Assembly (NCBI GenBank): GCA_965223835.1
Contig: CBDCXQ010000001.1
Location: 496,001 to 560,000 of the forward strand
Source of the DNA: CAVYXZ01 sp965223835
GTDB lineage: Bacteria > Chloroflexota > Anaerolineae > Aggregatilineales > Phototrophicaceae
DNA: 64,000 nucleotides
Direction: 5' to 3'
This document shows positions 45,107 through 53,663 of the stretch, one piece after another. A model generated the notes under the pieces. The model ran no database searches, had not been told where the DNA came from, and saw nothing but the letters and a program-made list of their open reading frames with translations. Within the stretch, counting starts at the first letter, position 1; each line of letters begins with the position of its first letter. The position numbers and the translations under genes are program-made.

Positions 45107-45457
45107 ATGATAGATGCACCTGCAACAGTGGCTGTGCCGCTGCAGACCGACGAATATGGTGTTATACGCGTGGGCGAAACGCGCGTCACCTTACTCACGA
45201 TTGTTGGCCGCTATCGCGCTGGCGACACACCCCAGGTGATTCACGACGGCTTTCCAACGGTCTCACTGGCCGATATTTATGCTGTCATTGCTTATTACCT
45301 GGCGCATCAGGATGCTATTGATGCATACATCCAGCAGATCGAAGCGGAAGCCGAAAAGCAGCGGCAGGAACATGAAGCGAACGATGCAAAGGCCGCCGCT
45401 TTCAACGCGAAGATGCGGGAATTACTGGCAGAAAAACGCAAAAGCGATGCATCGTAA
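45107..45457 (+). CDS. DUF433 protein, antitoxin of a DUF433/DUF5615 pair
   Basis: A 116-residue protein. Residues 15-70 follow the DUF433 pattern (VIRVGETRVTLLTIVGRYRAG, then IHDGFPTVSLADIYAVIAYYLAH), a small winged-helix-like DNA-binding domain; residues 75-112 are a charged helix expected to contact the toxin. It overlaps the DUF5615 gene by one base, in antitoxin-first order. Confidence 0.85.
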   Translation: MIDAPATVAVPLQTDEYGVIRVGETRVTLLTIVGRYRAGDTPQVIHDGFPTVSLADIYAVIAYYLAHQDAIDAYIQQIEAEAEKQRQEHEANDAKAAAFNAKMRELLAEKRKSDAS

Positions 45458-45807
45458 TGCAATTGCTTGCTGATGAAAACTTTAATGGGGACATCCTCAA
45501 AGGTTTACGACGAGTCATGCCAGATGCCGATATTGTGCGTGCTCAGGATATTGAGATTTATCAGGCTTCTGACCCGGAGTTACTGGAATGGGCCGCACAG
45601 ACAAATCGGATTGTGCTGACTCATGATGTCCAGACGTTGATCGGTTTTGCTTACGAGCGCGTTAAACAGGGCTTGCCAATGCCGGGTGTGATTGTCGTGG
45701 CGAACCGTTTGCCGGTTGGTCAAGCAATTGAAGAAATGTCCGTTATGATTGGTGCAAGTACCCTGGATGAGTTTGAGAATCAGGTGAAATACATCCCGAT
45801 TACCTGA
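45457..45807 (+). CDS. DUF5615 PIN-like toxin
   Basis: A 116-residue PIN-like protein. It begins QLLADENFNGDILKGL, the DUF5615 start with the first acidic residues (D5, E6), and has NRIVLTHD, which supplies a second acidic site, then GVIVV. PIN-domain toxins are metal-dependent ribonucleases. It follows its DUF433 partner with a one-base overlap. Confidence 0.85.
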   Translation: MQLLADENFNGDILKGLRRVMPDADIVRAQDIEIYQASDPELLEWAAQTNRIVLTHDVQTLIGFAYERVKQGLPMPGVIVVANRLPVGQAIEEMSVMIGASTLDEFENQVKYIPIT

Positions 45808-46110
45808 TTGATCTGGCAGACTATTGAGACATAAGAGCCAAAGCTACACCCTTCCAGCCATGAACTCGGACCGCCCTGCGCGTAGAAAATCGGGTCGCCA
45901 GCCGGGTCGCCAGCCGGGTCGCCATATTCACAGTAGGCCAGCGTACGGCCATCGTTTAGCGTGTGGAAATGGATTTCTGGGAAGGTCATCATTTACCTGT
46001 CGGCTGGTGAGGCCATGATACGGCACATCGTATCACAACCGAACCGGAAAGGGTGATTATTTCAGGCCGTGCTATAATTTGGGATGTCAACGCTTGAGTA
46101 GGCAATCCCG
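45808..46110. other. non-coding stretch holding the hydrolase remnant and a -10 box
   Basis: This 303-base gap contains the hydrolase remnant on the minus strand and, near its right end, TATAAT at 46073-46078, 33 bases before the metallopeptidase-like gene; no good -35 box accompanies it. I see nothing else in it. Confidence 0.5.
45835..45992 (-). pseudogene. 5' remnant of an alpha/beta hydrolase gene
   Basis: Only the first 45 or so residues are recognisable: a start MMTFPEIHFHTLNDGRTLAY, then CEYGDPAG and FYAQGGPSSWLEG, the usual N-terminus of proline-iminopeptidase-like hydrolases; homology then ends and the reading frame runs into the DUF5615 gene. The sequence encoding GDPAG is tandemly expanded (copies of GGGTCGCCAGCC on the plus strand at 45892-45903 and 45904-45915, partial to 45924). 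This is a decayed, truncated gene, probably broken by a rearrangement next to the toxin-antitoxin pair. Confidence 0.6.
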
Positions 46111-47328
46111 ATGGTCGCCAAAATCCCTGCCACAACCAGTCGACCCACGACCAGGCCGCGCCAGCCTCAACCAGATGGCGTGCATGATGCGGCCATGCCG
46201 GAACCGGCCCTGAGTGACCTCAGCCTGGCGAATGTGCTGTATTTGCAGCGGGTGATCGGCAATCAGGCGGTGCAGCGGCTGCGGGTGGCGCGGCAGGTCG
46301 TCCCCGAAGTTGAGGCAACTGACACCATTATCGAAGAGGCGTTGACGCCGAATGAAGTGGTGCGGGCGCTGTCATATTACGCGATGGACGAGCGCTATAC
46401 CCCCGACATCATCGCGCAAATCCAGACCGCGGTCGGCACGTCGCCAACCGGTCGCATGACCCCGGCGGATGTCCAGGCGGTTGCGCGGAAACAGCAGGAA
46501 GTCAACATCGGCGCAGAACCCAAGCTCAAAATCGACGGCATGGCGGGGCCGCGCACGCTGCCATCGGTGTTTCAGTTTGGCCTGTCCGAAGACGATTCCG
46601 TCAGCGAGTATACCGAACAAGCCCGCGAGATGTGGGATAACGCCGAGGGTCGTAGTGAAGCGGAGATCGCTGAAGCGATTGTCAATGAACTGATTAATCC
46701 GCGTTTTGCTGAACTAGGAATGCTGCCGCTGAATGTGCTGGTTGTCGAGGGGCTGGGGTCACGCGGGACGTTTCGGTCATCCGATTGGACGATGCGACTG
46801 GGGGCGCGGCAGTTCAGGCCGGATGATGAATTCCATGATGTGCGGGCGACTACCGCCACGATCTATCATGAAGCCCGCCACGCTGAACATGCGTTCCGCA
46901 TTGCGCAGATGCTCGCCCAAAAGGGCAACACTGCCGAGCAGATCACGGCCCGAACGCGGCTGAATCTGGAGGTCGCGCAGCAGGCGGTTGCTGTGCGAGA
47001 TGATTTAACGCCCATGCAGGCGCTGATGGCCGAACACTGGTTTGATAGCCTGCACGGCGAAGCGGGAATCGCTGCGCGTATTCAAAACAATGAACGGCTG
47101 GATGCCACCTTTGCCGAACGTGAAGCCGCCTGTGAATTGTTCAAACAGGATCCATCGCCGGAAAATCGGGAGCGGTTATCACGAGCCAATGATGCATTCG
47201 ATGAAGCCATTGCCGAACACGATGACATCCCCCACGAATTTGACCCGGAGCGCCTGGAGCATCAGGTTGAACAACAGTTTGGTCCCCGCCGATCACCGCG
47301 CCCGGATAACCCCTGTCGGGATGTATAA
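46111..47328 (+). CDS. putative HExxH metallopeptidase with eCIS-cargo-like N-terminal motif
   Basis: A 405-residue protein without a signal peptide. Residues 1-40 are Pro/Thr/Gln rich and disordered; residues 45-57 read LQRVIGNQAVQRL, the short motif common at the N-terminus of proteins linked to extracellular contractile injection systems and DUF4157 peptidases. Residues about 80-165 resemble a peptidoglycan-binding-like helical repeat (TPADVQAVARKQ, IDGMAGPRT). The peptidase core has HEARHAEH: H253, E254, H257 as zinc site candidates. The last 100 residues are helical and charged. No contractile-system gene lies in the window, so delivery is inference. Confidence 0.65.
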   Translation: MVAKIPATTSRPTTRPRQPQPDGVHDAAMPEPALSDLSLANVLYLQRVIGNQAVQRLRVARQVVPEVEATDTIIEEALTPNEVVRALSYYAMDERYTPDIIAQIQTAVGTSPTGRMTPADVQAVARKQQEVNIGAEPKLKIDGMAGPRTLPSVFQFGLSEDDSVSEYTEQAREMWDNAEGRSEAEIAEAIVNELINPRFAELGMLPLNVLVVEGLGSRGTFRSSDWTMRLGARQFRPDDEFHDVRATTATIYHEARHAEHAFRIAQMLAQKGNTAEQITARTRLNLEVAQQAVAVRDDLTPMQALMAEHWFDSLHGEAGIAARIQNNERLDATFAEREAACELFKQDPSPENRERLSRANDAFDEAIAEHDDIPHEFDPERLEHQVEQQFGPRRSPRPDNPCRDV

Positions 47329-47365
47329 TTAGATGAAAGAGACTATTTTTTAGGAGAGACTACAC

Positions 47366-48211
47366 ATGGATATACGTTGTTTAGACCACCGCCTGACCGC
47401 TGACGAACGTGCCACGTTTGAGCGCGATGGCTATTTCATCATTGAGAACGCGCTGGAACCGGCCCAGGTTGAGCGCTTGCTGACAATAACGGATCGGGTG
47501 GATGCAAAGGAACGCACGGCGCGGGGGCTGGGTCCACAGGATAAGCTGTCCGTTCGCGATTTTGTGGGCCGCGATGCGGAATTTATTGAACTGGTTGATT
47601 ATTACAAAACCTTCGCTAAAGTGTTTGACATCCTGGGCTGGAATATCCAGCTTTATCACTCGCACCTCAACGTTACGCCGGCAGAGACGAATGTCGAAGC
47701 GAAAGGCTTAAGCTGGCATCAGGATAGTGACCGCCTCAACAAGGAACTCGAAACCAGCCCCCGTCCGCGCATTTCATTGAAGGTCGCGTTCTTTCTGACG
47801 GATTGTTCCCAACCCAATCGTGGTAATTTTTACGTCGTTCCTGGTAGTCATCTTACGGACGATATTGGCCTGCCCAATGGCAACCGCCGCGTCGAACTGC
47901 CCAGTGGCCGGGCGGTACTGGCTCCGGCGGGGTCGGCATTATTCTTTGACCGGCGCATCTGGCACTCGGCCAGCGCCAATACCTGGCACACGCCGCGTAA
48001 GGTGCTGTTCTATGGCTATAGCTATCGCTGGTTGCGTCCACGCGATAACATGACGATTGAAGGTTTTGATGACCGGCTGGATCCCATCCGGCGGCAGTTG
48101 TTCGGTGCCGCGCCCACCGGTGGTTACGGCTACACGTCGCCGCAACCCGAAGATGTCCCCCTGCGTGGCTGGCTGGAGGAGCATATCGGGGCGGAAGCGG
48201 TGATGGCTTGA
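47366..48211 (+). CDS. phytanoyl-CoA dioxygenase (PhyH) family oxygenase
   Basis: A 281-residue Fe(II)/2-oxoglutarate-dependent oxygenase. The start FERDGYFIIENAL is the family's first strand; the iron ligands are in WHQDSD (His and Asp) and the distal His in RIWHSAS, with the 2-oxoglutarate Arg probably in HTPRKVLF. NFYVVPGSH is also conserved. The substrate is unknown. GGAGAG precedes the ATG by about 8 bases. Confidence 0.92.
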   Translation: MDIRCLDHRLTADERATFERDGYFIIENALEPAQVERLLTITDRVDAKERTARGLGPQDKLSVRDFVGRDAEFIELVDYYKTFAKVFDILGWNIQLYHSHLNVTPAETNVEAKGLSWHQDSDRLNKELETSPRPRISLKVAFFLTDCSQPNRGNFYVVPGSHLTDDIGLPNGNRRVELPSGRAVLAPAGSALFFDRRIWHSASANTWHTPRKVLFYGYSYRWLRPRDNMTIEGFDDRLDPIRRQLFGAAPTGGYGYTSPQPEDVPLRGWLEEHIGAEAVMA

Positions 48212-48227
48212 GGCGTACAGTGTATGA

Positions 48228-48581
48228 TTAGAATGGATCGTTTATCGCACTCCAGAAGCTGGTCTCAAAATATGATGAGACTGTATCTGTATCAAAGGCC
48301 ATAAGGTGCGCGTGAGGTGTGCCTTCAAGCGCAATGTAGAAATGATGGGTCCAGCCTGTTATTGCGGTGCCACCTGATGGCACCATTCCGGCTGAGTATT
48401 GTGGAAGATATGTATGCCTTCCAGGTAGATAGCCACTGGCTTGCGCTATCCCTGTGCCATGAGCCGCAACACCAGCGCTGATACCTGGTACAGTCTCGGC
48501 ATCAAAAAGCGAGTTGACATTTTTACTTTGCCCTGAGAAAAGGGTGATGTCATGTTTAGGTTTGAGGAATTGATCTGTCAT
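48228..48581 (-). CDS. small hypothetical protein
   Basis: A 117-residue soluble ORF convergent with the PhyH gene. It is rich in Gly, Ser, His and Thr with few charged residues and shows no family I recognise; no strong ribosome binding site is visible. It could be a real orphan or a remnant. Base composition is somewhat more AT-rich than its neighbours. Confidence 0.45.
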   Translation of the reverse strand: MTDQFLKPKHDITLFSGQSKNVNSLFDAETVPGISAGVAAHGTGIAQASGYLPGRHTYLPQYSAGMVPSGGTAITGWTHHFYIALEGTPHAHLMAFDTDTVSSYFETSFWSAINDPF

Positions 48582-48629
48582 ATTCTGATTGTATATGACG
48601 TCTCTTTCTTGCTCAAGCCATAAAATTGC

Positions 48630-49757
48630 CTACACCGTCTGCTGTGTCGGTTCCAATGGTATCTGAACGGGTACACCGCCCGCTGCTGACGATTCTCGAA
48701 TAGCAATAATCAGTTCCTGATCGAGACGCCCTTGCAGAGGGCCATACGTCGGCTCGGTGTCGTTTCGCACCGCGTCCACCAGGCTCTTGATGCAGCCGGC
48801 CACGCCGATTTCGTCATCATGCCACTGCGCAACCGCGACAAACGGATTGTCCCAGCGCACCAGCGGTTTCGTTGAGTCACCAGTGTGCGCGATAATCGCT
48901 TCCAGTGCACCACCATCGACGCGCTGCCAGCGCCGTTCAATCGTGATGTATTGCGGCGCTTCTCCTGATGGTGACAGCGTCGTCAGTTGTTCACGGACAT
49001 CCAGCCCAACACCGACCGTGATGCCCATGCCTTTTTCCGCGAGAAAGCGACTGCTGCGCCACCAGCGCAACGGCGAATCGTAACCCACATTGGTCCAGTG
49101 GAATACGCCAACTTGTCCATCGGCAAAGTCGATCAGGCCGTGCTCCTGCGTTTCATCACGGGGGCCGAATGTATCGCGGATGCGTGAGTAATGCGCCGCC
49201 AGTGGGAATTCGCGGACTATCCCCGTGACCTGCAGCGGTACCGCATCAAAGCCGAGGTAACTGCGCAGGACGCTCACCCCATGATAGCCATGTCCGGCAA
49301 AGTCGTTGAACGCGGTATGCACGTTGCCAAAGACCCCGGCTTCAATCAGCTTCAATTTGATCTGTTCCAGCGGGCGGCGGTGGAATTGCTCGGCGATTTC
49401 GATCTTGACGTTGTTACGGTGGGCCGCGGCGATAATCGCGTCGGCTTCACTCAATTTATGGGCAATGGGTGTTTCCAGCAGGACATGTAGTCCGTGTTCG
49501 ACCGCCAGCAAGCCGACCTGTCCATTGGCGCTGTAACCGACCGAGACCACGCCGATCTGTGGTTCAGTTTCACGCAGCAGTTGGTTCAGGTCGGTGTACC
49601 AGGGGATATTCAGGTTGGTGCCGCGCTCCCTGGCAGAGGCTTCGCTGCGACCCCAGATTCCCACTAATTCGGTATCAGGCAGCGCCTGTAACAGCGGACC
49701 ATACAAATACTCTGAACGCTTACCAGTGCCGATAATGGCAACCCGCATAGGTTCCAT
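48630..49757 (-). CDS. Gfo/Idh/MocA-family oxidoreductase
   Basis: A 375-residue NAD(P)-dependent sugar or inositol-type dehydrogenase. The Rossmann start is VAIIGTGKRS, then EPQIGVVSVGYSANGQV and the ETPIAHKLSEADAI segment, equivalent to the family EKP motif but with Thr in place of the Lys, which in many members is catalytic. The C-terminal domain is the usual beta sheet. AGTGAG precedes the ATG at 49757. The Lys change suggests altered chemistry or a non-dehydrogenase role. Confidence 0.88.
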   Translation of the reverse strand: MEPMRVAIIGTGKRSEYLYGPLLQALPDTELVGIWGRSEASARERGTNLNIPWYTDLNQLLRETEPQIGVVSVGYSANGQVGLLAVEHGLHVLLETPIAHKLSEADAIIAAAHRNNVKIEIAEQFHRRPLEQIKLKLIEAGVFGNVHTAFNDFAGHGYHGVSVLRSYLGFDAVPLQVTGIVREFPLAAHYSRIRDTFGPRDETQEHGLIDFADGQVGVFHWTNVGYDSPLRWWRSSRFLAEKGMGITVGVGLDVREQLTTLSPSGEAPQYITIERRWQRVDGGALEAIIAHTGDSTKPLVRWDNPFVAVAQWHDDEIGVAGCIKSLVDAVRNDTEPTYGPLQGRLDQELIIAIRESSAAGGVPVQIPLEPTQQTV

Positions 49758-49859
49758 GCGTATCTCACTTTCATTTCCCCGATAGATTATAAGTGTAGCC
49801 GAAAGCCGTGCATGCCGACACAATGGAGCGGCCTTTTTGGTTAGAAATCTCGAATTGAC

Positions 49860-49887
49860 TTGACAGAAAAAACAAATGTTCTATACT
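49860..49887 (+). promoter_or_regulatory. near-consensus sigma70 promoter of the MoaD/ThiS gene
   Basis: TTGACA at 49860-49865 (overlapping TTGACT at 49855-49860), 16-base spacer, TATACT at 49882-49887, then GGGGAGG and the ATG at 49910. Confidence 0.7.
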
Positions 49888-49909
49888 TAGTTTGTGGGGA
49901 GGAACAAAC

Positions 49910-50182
49910 ATGCCACAAGTTAAATTTACCAAGAGTTTGGACCGCTTTTTTCCTGACTTAACCAACATTCACGTCGAAGCACAGACCGCCGCCGAAGTTG
50001 TGATGGCGGTTGATGCGCGATTTCCTGGGTTGGGAGCCTACATCGTCGATGAACGGGGGCGACTGCGGCAACATGTCAACATTTTTGTCGGCGAAGACTT
50101 GATTATGGACCGCGAAACGCTCAGTGACGCGGTGGCGGCAGACAGTCAGGTCTTTATATTCCAGGCGTTATCCGGCGGCTAA
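49910..50182 (+). CDS. MoaD/ThiS-family ubiquitin-like protein
   Basis: A 90-residue beta-grasp protein ending in Gly-Gly, the tail used for thiocarboxylation or conjugation in MoaD, ThiS and relatives. VNIFVG and the final strand VFIFQALSGG match the family. No adenylating enzyme (MoeB/ThiF-like) is nearby. GGGGAGG lies 7 bases before the ATG. As recalled from other genomes, such genes often sit beside sialidase-like propeller genes; here a toroid gene lies between the two. Confidence 0.85.
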   Translation: MPQVKFTKSLDRFFPDLTNIHVEAQTAAEVVMAVDARFPGLGAYIVDERGRLRQHVNIFVGEDLIMDRETLSDAVAADSQVFIFQALSGG

Positions 50183-50275
50183 AAAACCCTGGTGACAGCT
50201 ACACGCTGCCGTGTTTCCCTTCCATCTACCATGAAGAGACCATCCCCGTTTAATCAAAATACGGACGATCTGTGC

Positions 50276-51277
50276 ATGGCAACCAACTCATCCAAACGGC
50301 AAGCTCCAAAGTTGCAAAGATCTGTCATCGAGTGGCTGCTTGATTCCGACCCTTCGATCCGTTGGCAAGTGATGCGGGATCTAATTAATATGCCAAATGA
50401 GGCGATTGCGGCGGAGCGCGCGCGCGTCGCCACTGAGGGCTGGGGCGCGCGCTTGCTTAGTCTTCAGCGACCTGACGGATCGTGGAGTGGTGTAGCGTGG
50501 AACCGGGGATGGAACTCCACCATGCATGTGCTGATGCTGCTGCGGGATATGGGGCTTGATCCCGTTAGCGATCAGGCGTGCTGTGCGGTAGGTCTCGTCC
50601 GCGATCACGTCATCTGGCAGGGTTGGGAAGTATATGATGGCAATCCCTTTTTCTCCGGTGAAGTGGAGCCTTGCATCAACGGGCAGGTCGGGGCAGTCGG
50701 TGCTTACTTTGGCGAGGATGTACGAGGCATCGTTACCCGGCTGCTCACTGAGCAATTATCCGACGGCGGTTGGAACTGCGAAGCTGAGAATGGCTCTACA
50801 CGCTCATCGTTCAACACCACGATCTGCGTGCTGGAAGCCCTGCTCGAATACGAATTGCAATTTGGGAGTAGCCCTGAAGTGACCAGGGCGCGTCTGCGCG
50901 GGCAGGAGTATTTTTTGGAGCGCCGCCTCTTCCGCCGCAAGTCAACCGGGGAGATCATCTACTCCGATCGGAAGGATGGTCGGGGTGACGGGCAGGATCA
51001 ACCTGCGTTTTCTCGCTTCGCTTTCCCAACATGGTGGCATTACGATGTGTTGCGTGGGCTTGAGTATTTGCGCCGCGCTGGAGTCGCGCGTGACGAGCGG
51101 ATGGATGAGGCAATAGAATGGGTCGATTCCAGGCGCGACCCGAGTGGCAGGTGGTCGCTTGATGTCCAGTATCCCGGTGAGATGCCTGTCGAGATTGACG
51201 CGGGTGAGGGCTTGCCGAGCAAGTGGAATACGCTACGCGCATTACGAGTGTTGAGCTGGTATTCAGAAAGAGACTAA
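50276..51277 (+). CDS. squalene-cyclase-like alpha/alpha-toroid protein
   Basis: A 333-residue protein with prenyltransferase/squalene-oxidase repeats: LQRPDGSW near residue 60 and QLSDGGWNCE near 160, plus SRRDPSGRWS near the end, all QW-like motifs of the toroid fold. It is about half the size of a squalene-hopene cyclase and has no DxDD catalytic motif, so it is probably not a terpene cyclase. WLLDSDPSIRWQVMRDL opens the domain. The ATG at 50276 starts just before it; an in-frame GTG at 50192 is possible. Role unknown. Confidence 0.75.
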   Translation: MATNSSKRQAPKLQRSVIEWLLDSDPSIRWQVMRDLINMPNEAIAAERARVATEGWGARLLSLQRPDGSWSGVAWNRGWNSTMHVLMLLRDMGLDPVSDQACCAVGLVRDHVIWQGWEVYDGNPFFSGEVEPCINGQVGAVGAYFGEDVRGIVTRLLTEQLSDGGWNCEAENGSTRSSFNTTICVLEALLEYELQFGSSPEVTRARLRGQEYFLERRLFRRKSTGEIIYSDRKDGRGDGQDQPAFSRFAFPTWWHYDVLRGLEYLRRAGVARDERMDEAIEWVDSRRDPSGRWSLDVQYPGEMPVEIDAGEGLPSKWNTLRALRVLSWYSERD

Positions 51278-51398
51278 GGCCGACGACCTACCGGACAATC
51301 CCTGGAATGGATGTGCTCCTTTAGATCAAATGGTTTGTGTAGGGGCCGACCATTGTACTGGCTAATTAATCCTGAAGGCTATTTGGAGGACTAAACCT

Positions 51399-52472
51399 GT
51401 GGACGAATTGATTTTGGGGACACGCAAGGGCTTGTTGATTACTGATTTGGATGGCAAGGTGAAGCGCAGGTTTCATATTGGCGTGCCCATCTCCTACGCA
51501 GCGACGGATCCCCGCAACAACGGTCGCTGGTGGGCGGCTGCCGATCATGGGCACTGGGGGCAGAAGCTGCACCGCTCGGATGATGGCGGCGTCAACTGGG
51601 AAGAGGTCCCCGCGCCAAAGTATCCTGAAGGGGCCGAAATCACCGACGGCAAACCGGCAGCGCTGAGCTATATCTGGATTGTCACACCGGGCGGCAATGA
51701 TGAGCCGGATAAGGTCTATGTTGGAACCGAGCCGGGCGGTGTTTTCGTCAGCAATGATGGTGGCGATACGTTTGAGATCGTTGCGGGCCTCTGGAATCAT
51801 CCCTCGCGCAAAGGCAACTGGTTTGGCGGTGGCCGCGATTATCCGGGAGCCTGTTCTATCTTGGTTGACCCCCGCGACAGCCGACACATTCAAGTGGGAG
51901 TGAGTGTGGGCGGTGTGTTCGAGACGTTTGATGGGGGCGCAACCTGGACCGGGTGCAACAAAGGCTTGCTGGCGAAATATCTGCCCAATCCCGAAGCCGA
52001 ATATGGTCACGATCCCCATTTTGTGACTTCCAGCCCGGCCAACCCCGATGTGCTCTGGCAGCAGAATCATTGTGGCATCTTCCGCAGCGTTGATGGCGCA
52101 CAAACCTGGATAGAGGTATCGCAACCAGGCGGACCTGCCTATTTTGGGTTCGCCATCGCGGTTGATCCCCAGGATGCGGCGGTGGCGTGGGTCGTTCCCG
52201 CGATCAGTGATGAATTGCGCATCGCGGTCGATCAGGCGCTATGTGTTTGCCGGACTGATGATGGCGGCCAGACGTGGACGGATTTCCGCGCCGGGTTGCC
52301 CCAGGAAAATTGTTATGATGTTGTCTTCCGCCATGCGCTGGACTTCGAAAGCGACCGACTGGCATTCGGGACCACGACCGGCAGCGTTTATCTGTCGGAT
52401 GATCGGGGTGAATCGTGGCGGTGCCTCGGTCAAGATTACCCCCCGGTGTATTCGGTGCGGTTTGCGAGGTAG
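51399..52472 (+). CDS. sialidase/VPS10-like beta-propeller protein
   Basis: A 357-residue protein made of repeated propeller blades, with Asp-box-like pieces SDDGGVNW, SNDGGDTF, FDGGATW, SVDGAQTW, TDDGGQTW and SDDRGESW spaced about 50 residues apart. It lacks a signal peptide and the Arg triad of true sialidases is not evident, so a binding or lyase-like role is as likely as glycosidase activity. The GTG at 51399 has TTGGAGGA 8-10 bases upstream. Confidence 0.85.
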   Translation: MDELILGTRKGLLITDLDGKVKRRFHIGVPISYAATDPRNNGRWWAAADHGHWGQKLHRSDDGGVNWEEVPAPKYPEGAEITDGKPAALSYIWIVTPGGNDEPDKVYVGTEPGGVFVSNDGGDTFEIVAGLWNHPSRKGNWFGGGRDYPGACSILVDPRDSRHIQVGVSVGGVFETFDGGATWTGCNKGLLAKYLPNPEAEYGHDPHFVTSSPANPDVLWQQNHCGIFRSVDGAQTWIEVSQPGGPAYFGFAIAVDPQDAAVAWVVPAISDELRIAVDQALCVCRTDDGGQTWTDFRAGLPQENCYDVVFRHALDFESDRLAFGTTTGSVYLSDDRGESWRCLGQDYPPVYSVRFAR

Positions 52473-52478
52473 GCCGCG

Positions 52479-52967
52479 ATGATTGCGAAAGTGTTACCCC
52501 TGGTCCCGACGGCTACCGAGATTGCCGCCGCATTTGAATTTGATGATGCTTACGAGGTGATGCTGGCATTGCACCTGTTTGTGCGCGAAAAACAGGCCCG
52601 GCAAGGGTTGCAATTTGATGATCTCACGCCAGAGGAGCAACTTGTTTATTATGCGCTGTGGTATGATGCGGAAGTCGCGCATGGTGGCCTGCTGGAATAT
52701 TTTCTGAGCGAGACTGGCGATCGTGCGATTGATTTATTGCTGATGCTGCGGATGATTGGTGCCTGTCAGAATCTGCGCCTGTTTGGTCGCGTGTTAGCCC
52801 TGTTTCCAAATGGTCGTCCGGCTGGTAATCGGTTTGAACGCGCCCGCCAGCTTTCAGGTCGGTACCGGGAACTACAGGCACTGGATGATGCTTTCTGTTT
52901 TCTGGCAGAAGATGTGCCCACGTTGGCGGCGGAATATCTCAAGAAACATCAACGGGCCTTTTTGTAG
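52479..52967 (+). CDS. DMP19/DUF4375-like protein
   Basis: A 162-residue helical protein. The stretch EQLVYYALWYDAEVAHGGLLEYFLSETGD closely follows the DUF4375 (DMP19) pattern yyalwfdaEvnnGGf-qyf-n-sGd, continuing with RMIGACQNLRLFGRVLALFPNG. The Neisseria member mimics DNA and blocks a nucleoid protein; whether this one does is unknown. It starts 6 bases after the propeller gene. Confidence 0.75.
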   Translation: MIAKVLPLVPTATEIAAAFEFDDAYEVMLALHLFVREKQARQGLQFDDLTPEEQLVYYALWYDAEVAHGGLLEYFLSETGDRAIDLLLMLRMIGACQNLRLFGRVLALFPNGRPAGNRFERARQLSGRYRELQALDDAFCFLAEDVPTLAAEYLKKHQRAFL

Positions 52968-53008
52968 CGTATGGCCTGGACCCGGAAATGACGGCGGAAG
53001 GATACGAT

Positions 53009-53601
53009 ATGTTTACCAGCGATCTGTATGCAAATGCCGGCAGATTCATTAATCGCCAAAACATGGTCTGGATTCGGAATCTAGACGTTCCAGTCACGAA
53101 AGTCTGGGAGGCCGTAAGCACCAAGCAGGGTCTTGACGAGTGGTGGATAACCCCTGTCGACATTGATCTGCGTCTGGGCGGGTCATTCTCTCACCATTGG
53201 GAAAATACGATTACCGGCCTGAAAGAGCATGAGTATATCGACTTCGGCGACGAGGCGGGCAATAGCGGTGGCGTGCGCTTTGAGCTAAAGATCAACGGCG
53301 ATGGTACGGTGTTTTCATTCCTTGACTCCGCAATCTGGACTGAGGATGAGGTTCCTGGGAAAACCGAACTGCCCGCTTCGGCCAACGCGATTGATAAAGT
53401 CCAGCCAGCGGCCCAGGGACTCCCTGGTCGGGGGTTGCTGGTGGTTGGCACCATTCAATCGACAGGCTAGAAACGTATCTCACTGGAAAAACGCTTAATC
53501 ATTCCTGGGAAGAACTCTGCAAGTTTTATGCCGGTTATTTAGCCGACCATTACCGGTGGCTGGACCTCATGTCGGGAAATCGGGAGCGCTTGAAACAGTA
53601 A
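53009..53601 (-). other. no minus-strand feature; see plus-strand pseudogene
   Basis: The minus-strand reading frames across this stretch show no recognisable protein; the meaningful coding signal is on the plus strand and is described as the frameshifted SRPBCC gene. Confidence 0.2.
53009..53601 (+). pseudogene. SRPBCC/AHSA1-like protein gene with a frameshift
   Basis: GGAAGG lies 7 bases before the ATG at 53009. The first frame gives a normal SRPBCC/AHSA1 start (VWIRNLDVPVTKVWEAVST, then LDEWW and LRLGGSF). Near 53403-53408 the frame breaks; one base added there would continue SGPGTPWSGVAGGWHHSID, then LETYL and FYAGYLADHYRWLDLM, to the stop at 53599-53601. The rejoined protein is about 197 residues, the normal size for a START/AHSA1 protein of this branch. 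As it stands the first frame ends at 53470. It may be a genuine mutation or a sequence error. Confidence 0.8.
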
Positions 53602-53663
53602 AGCAGGCAATTACAGCCCGCATGCCGGTTGGTTTTGCCTCGTAAGTAATGAGGAGACACTTC

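Noticed and set aside
45892..45924. CRISPR-like or minisatellite repeat
   Set aside because: Fewer than three 12-base copies, all inside a decayed coding sequence; it is a local tandem expansion.
50276..51277. Functional squalene-hopene cyclase
   Set aside because: Half the size of the family and no DxDD motif; only the toroid repeats are present.
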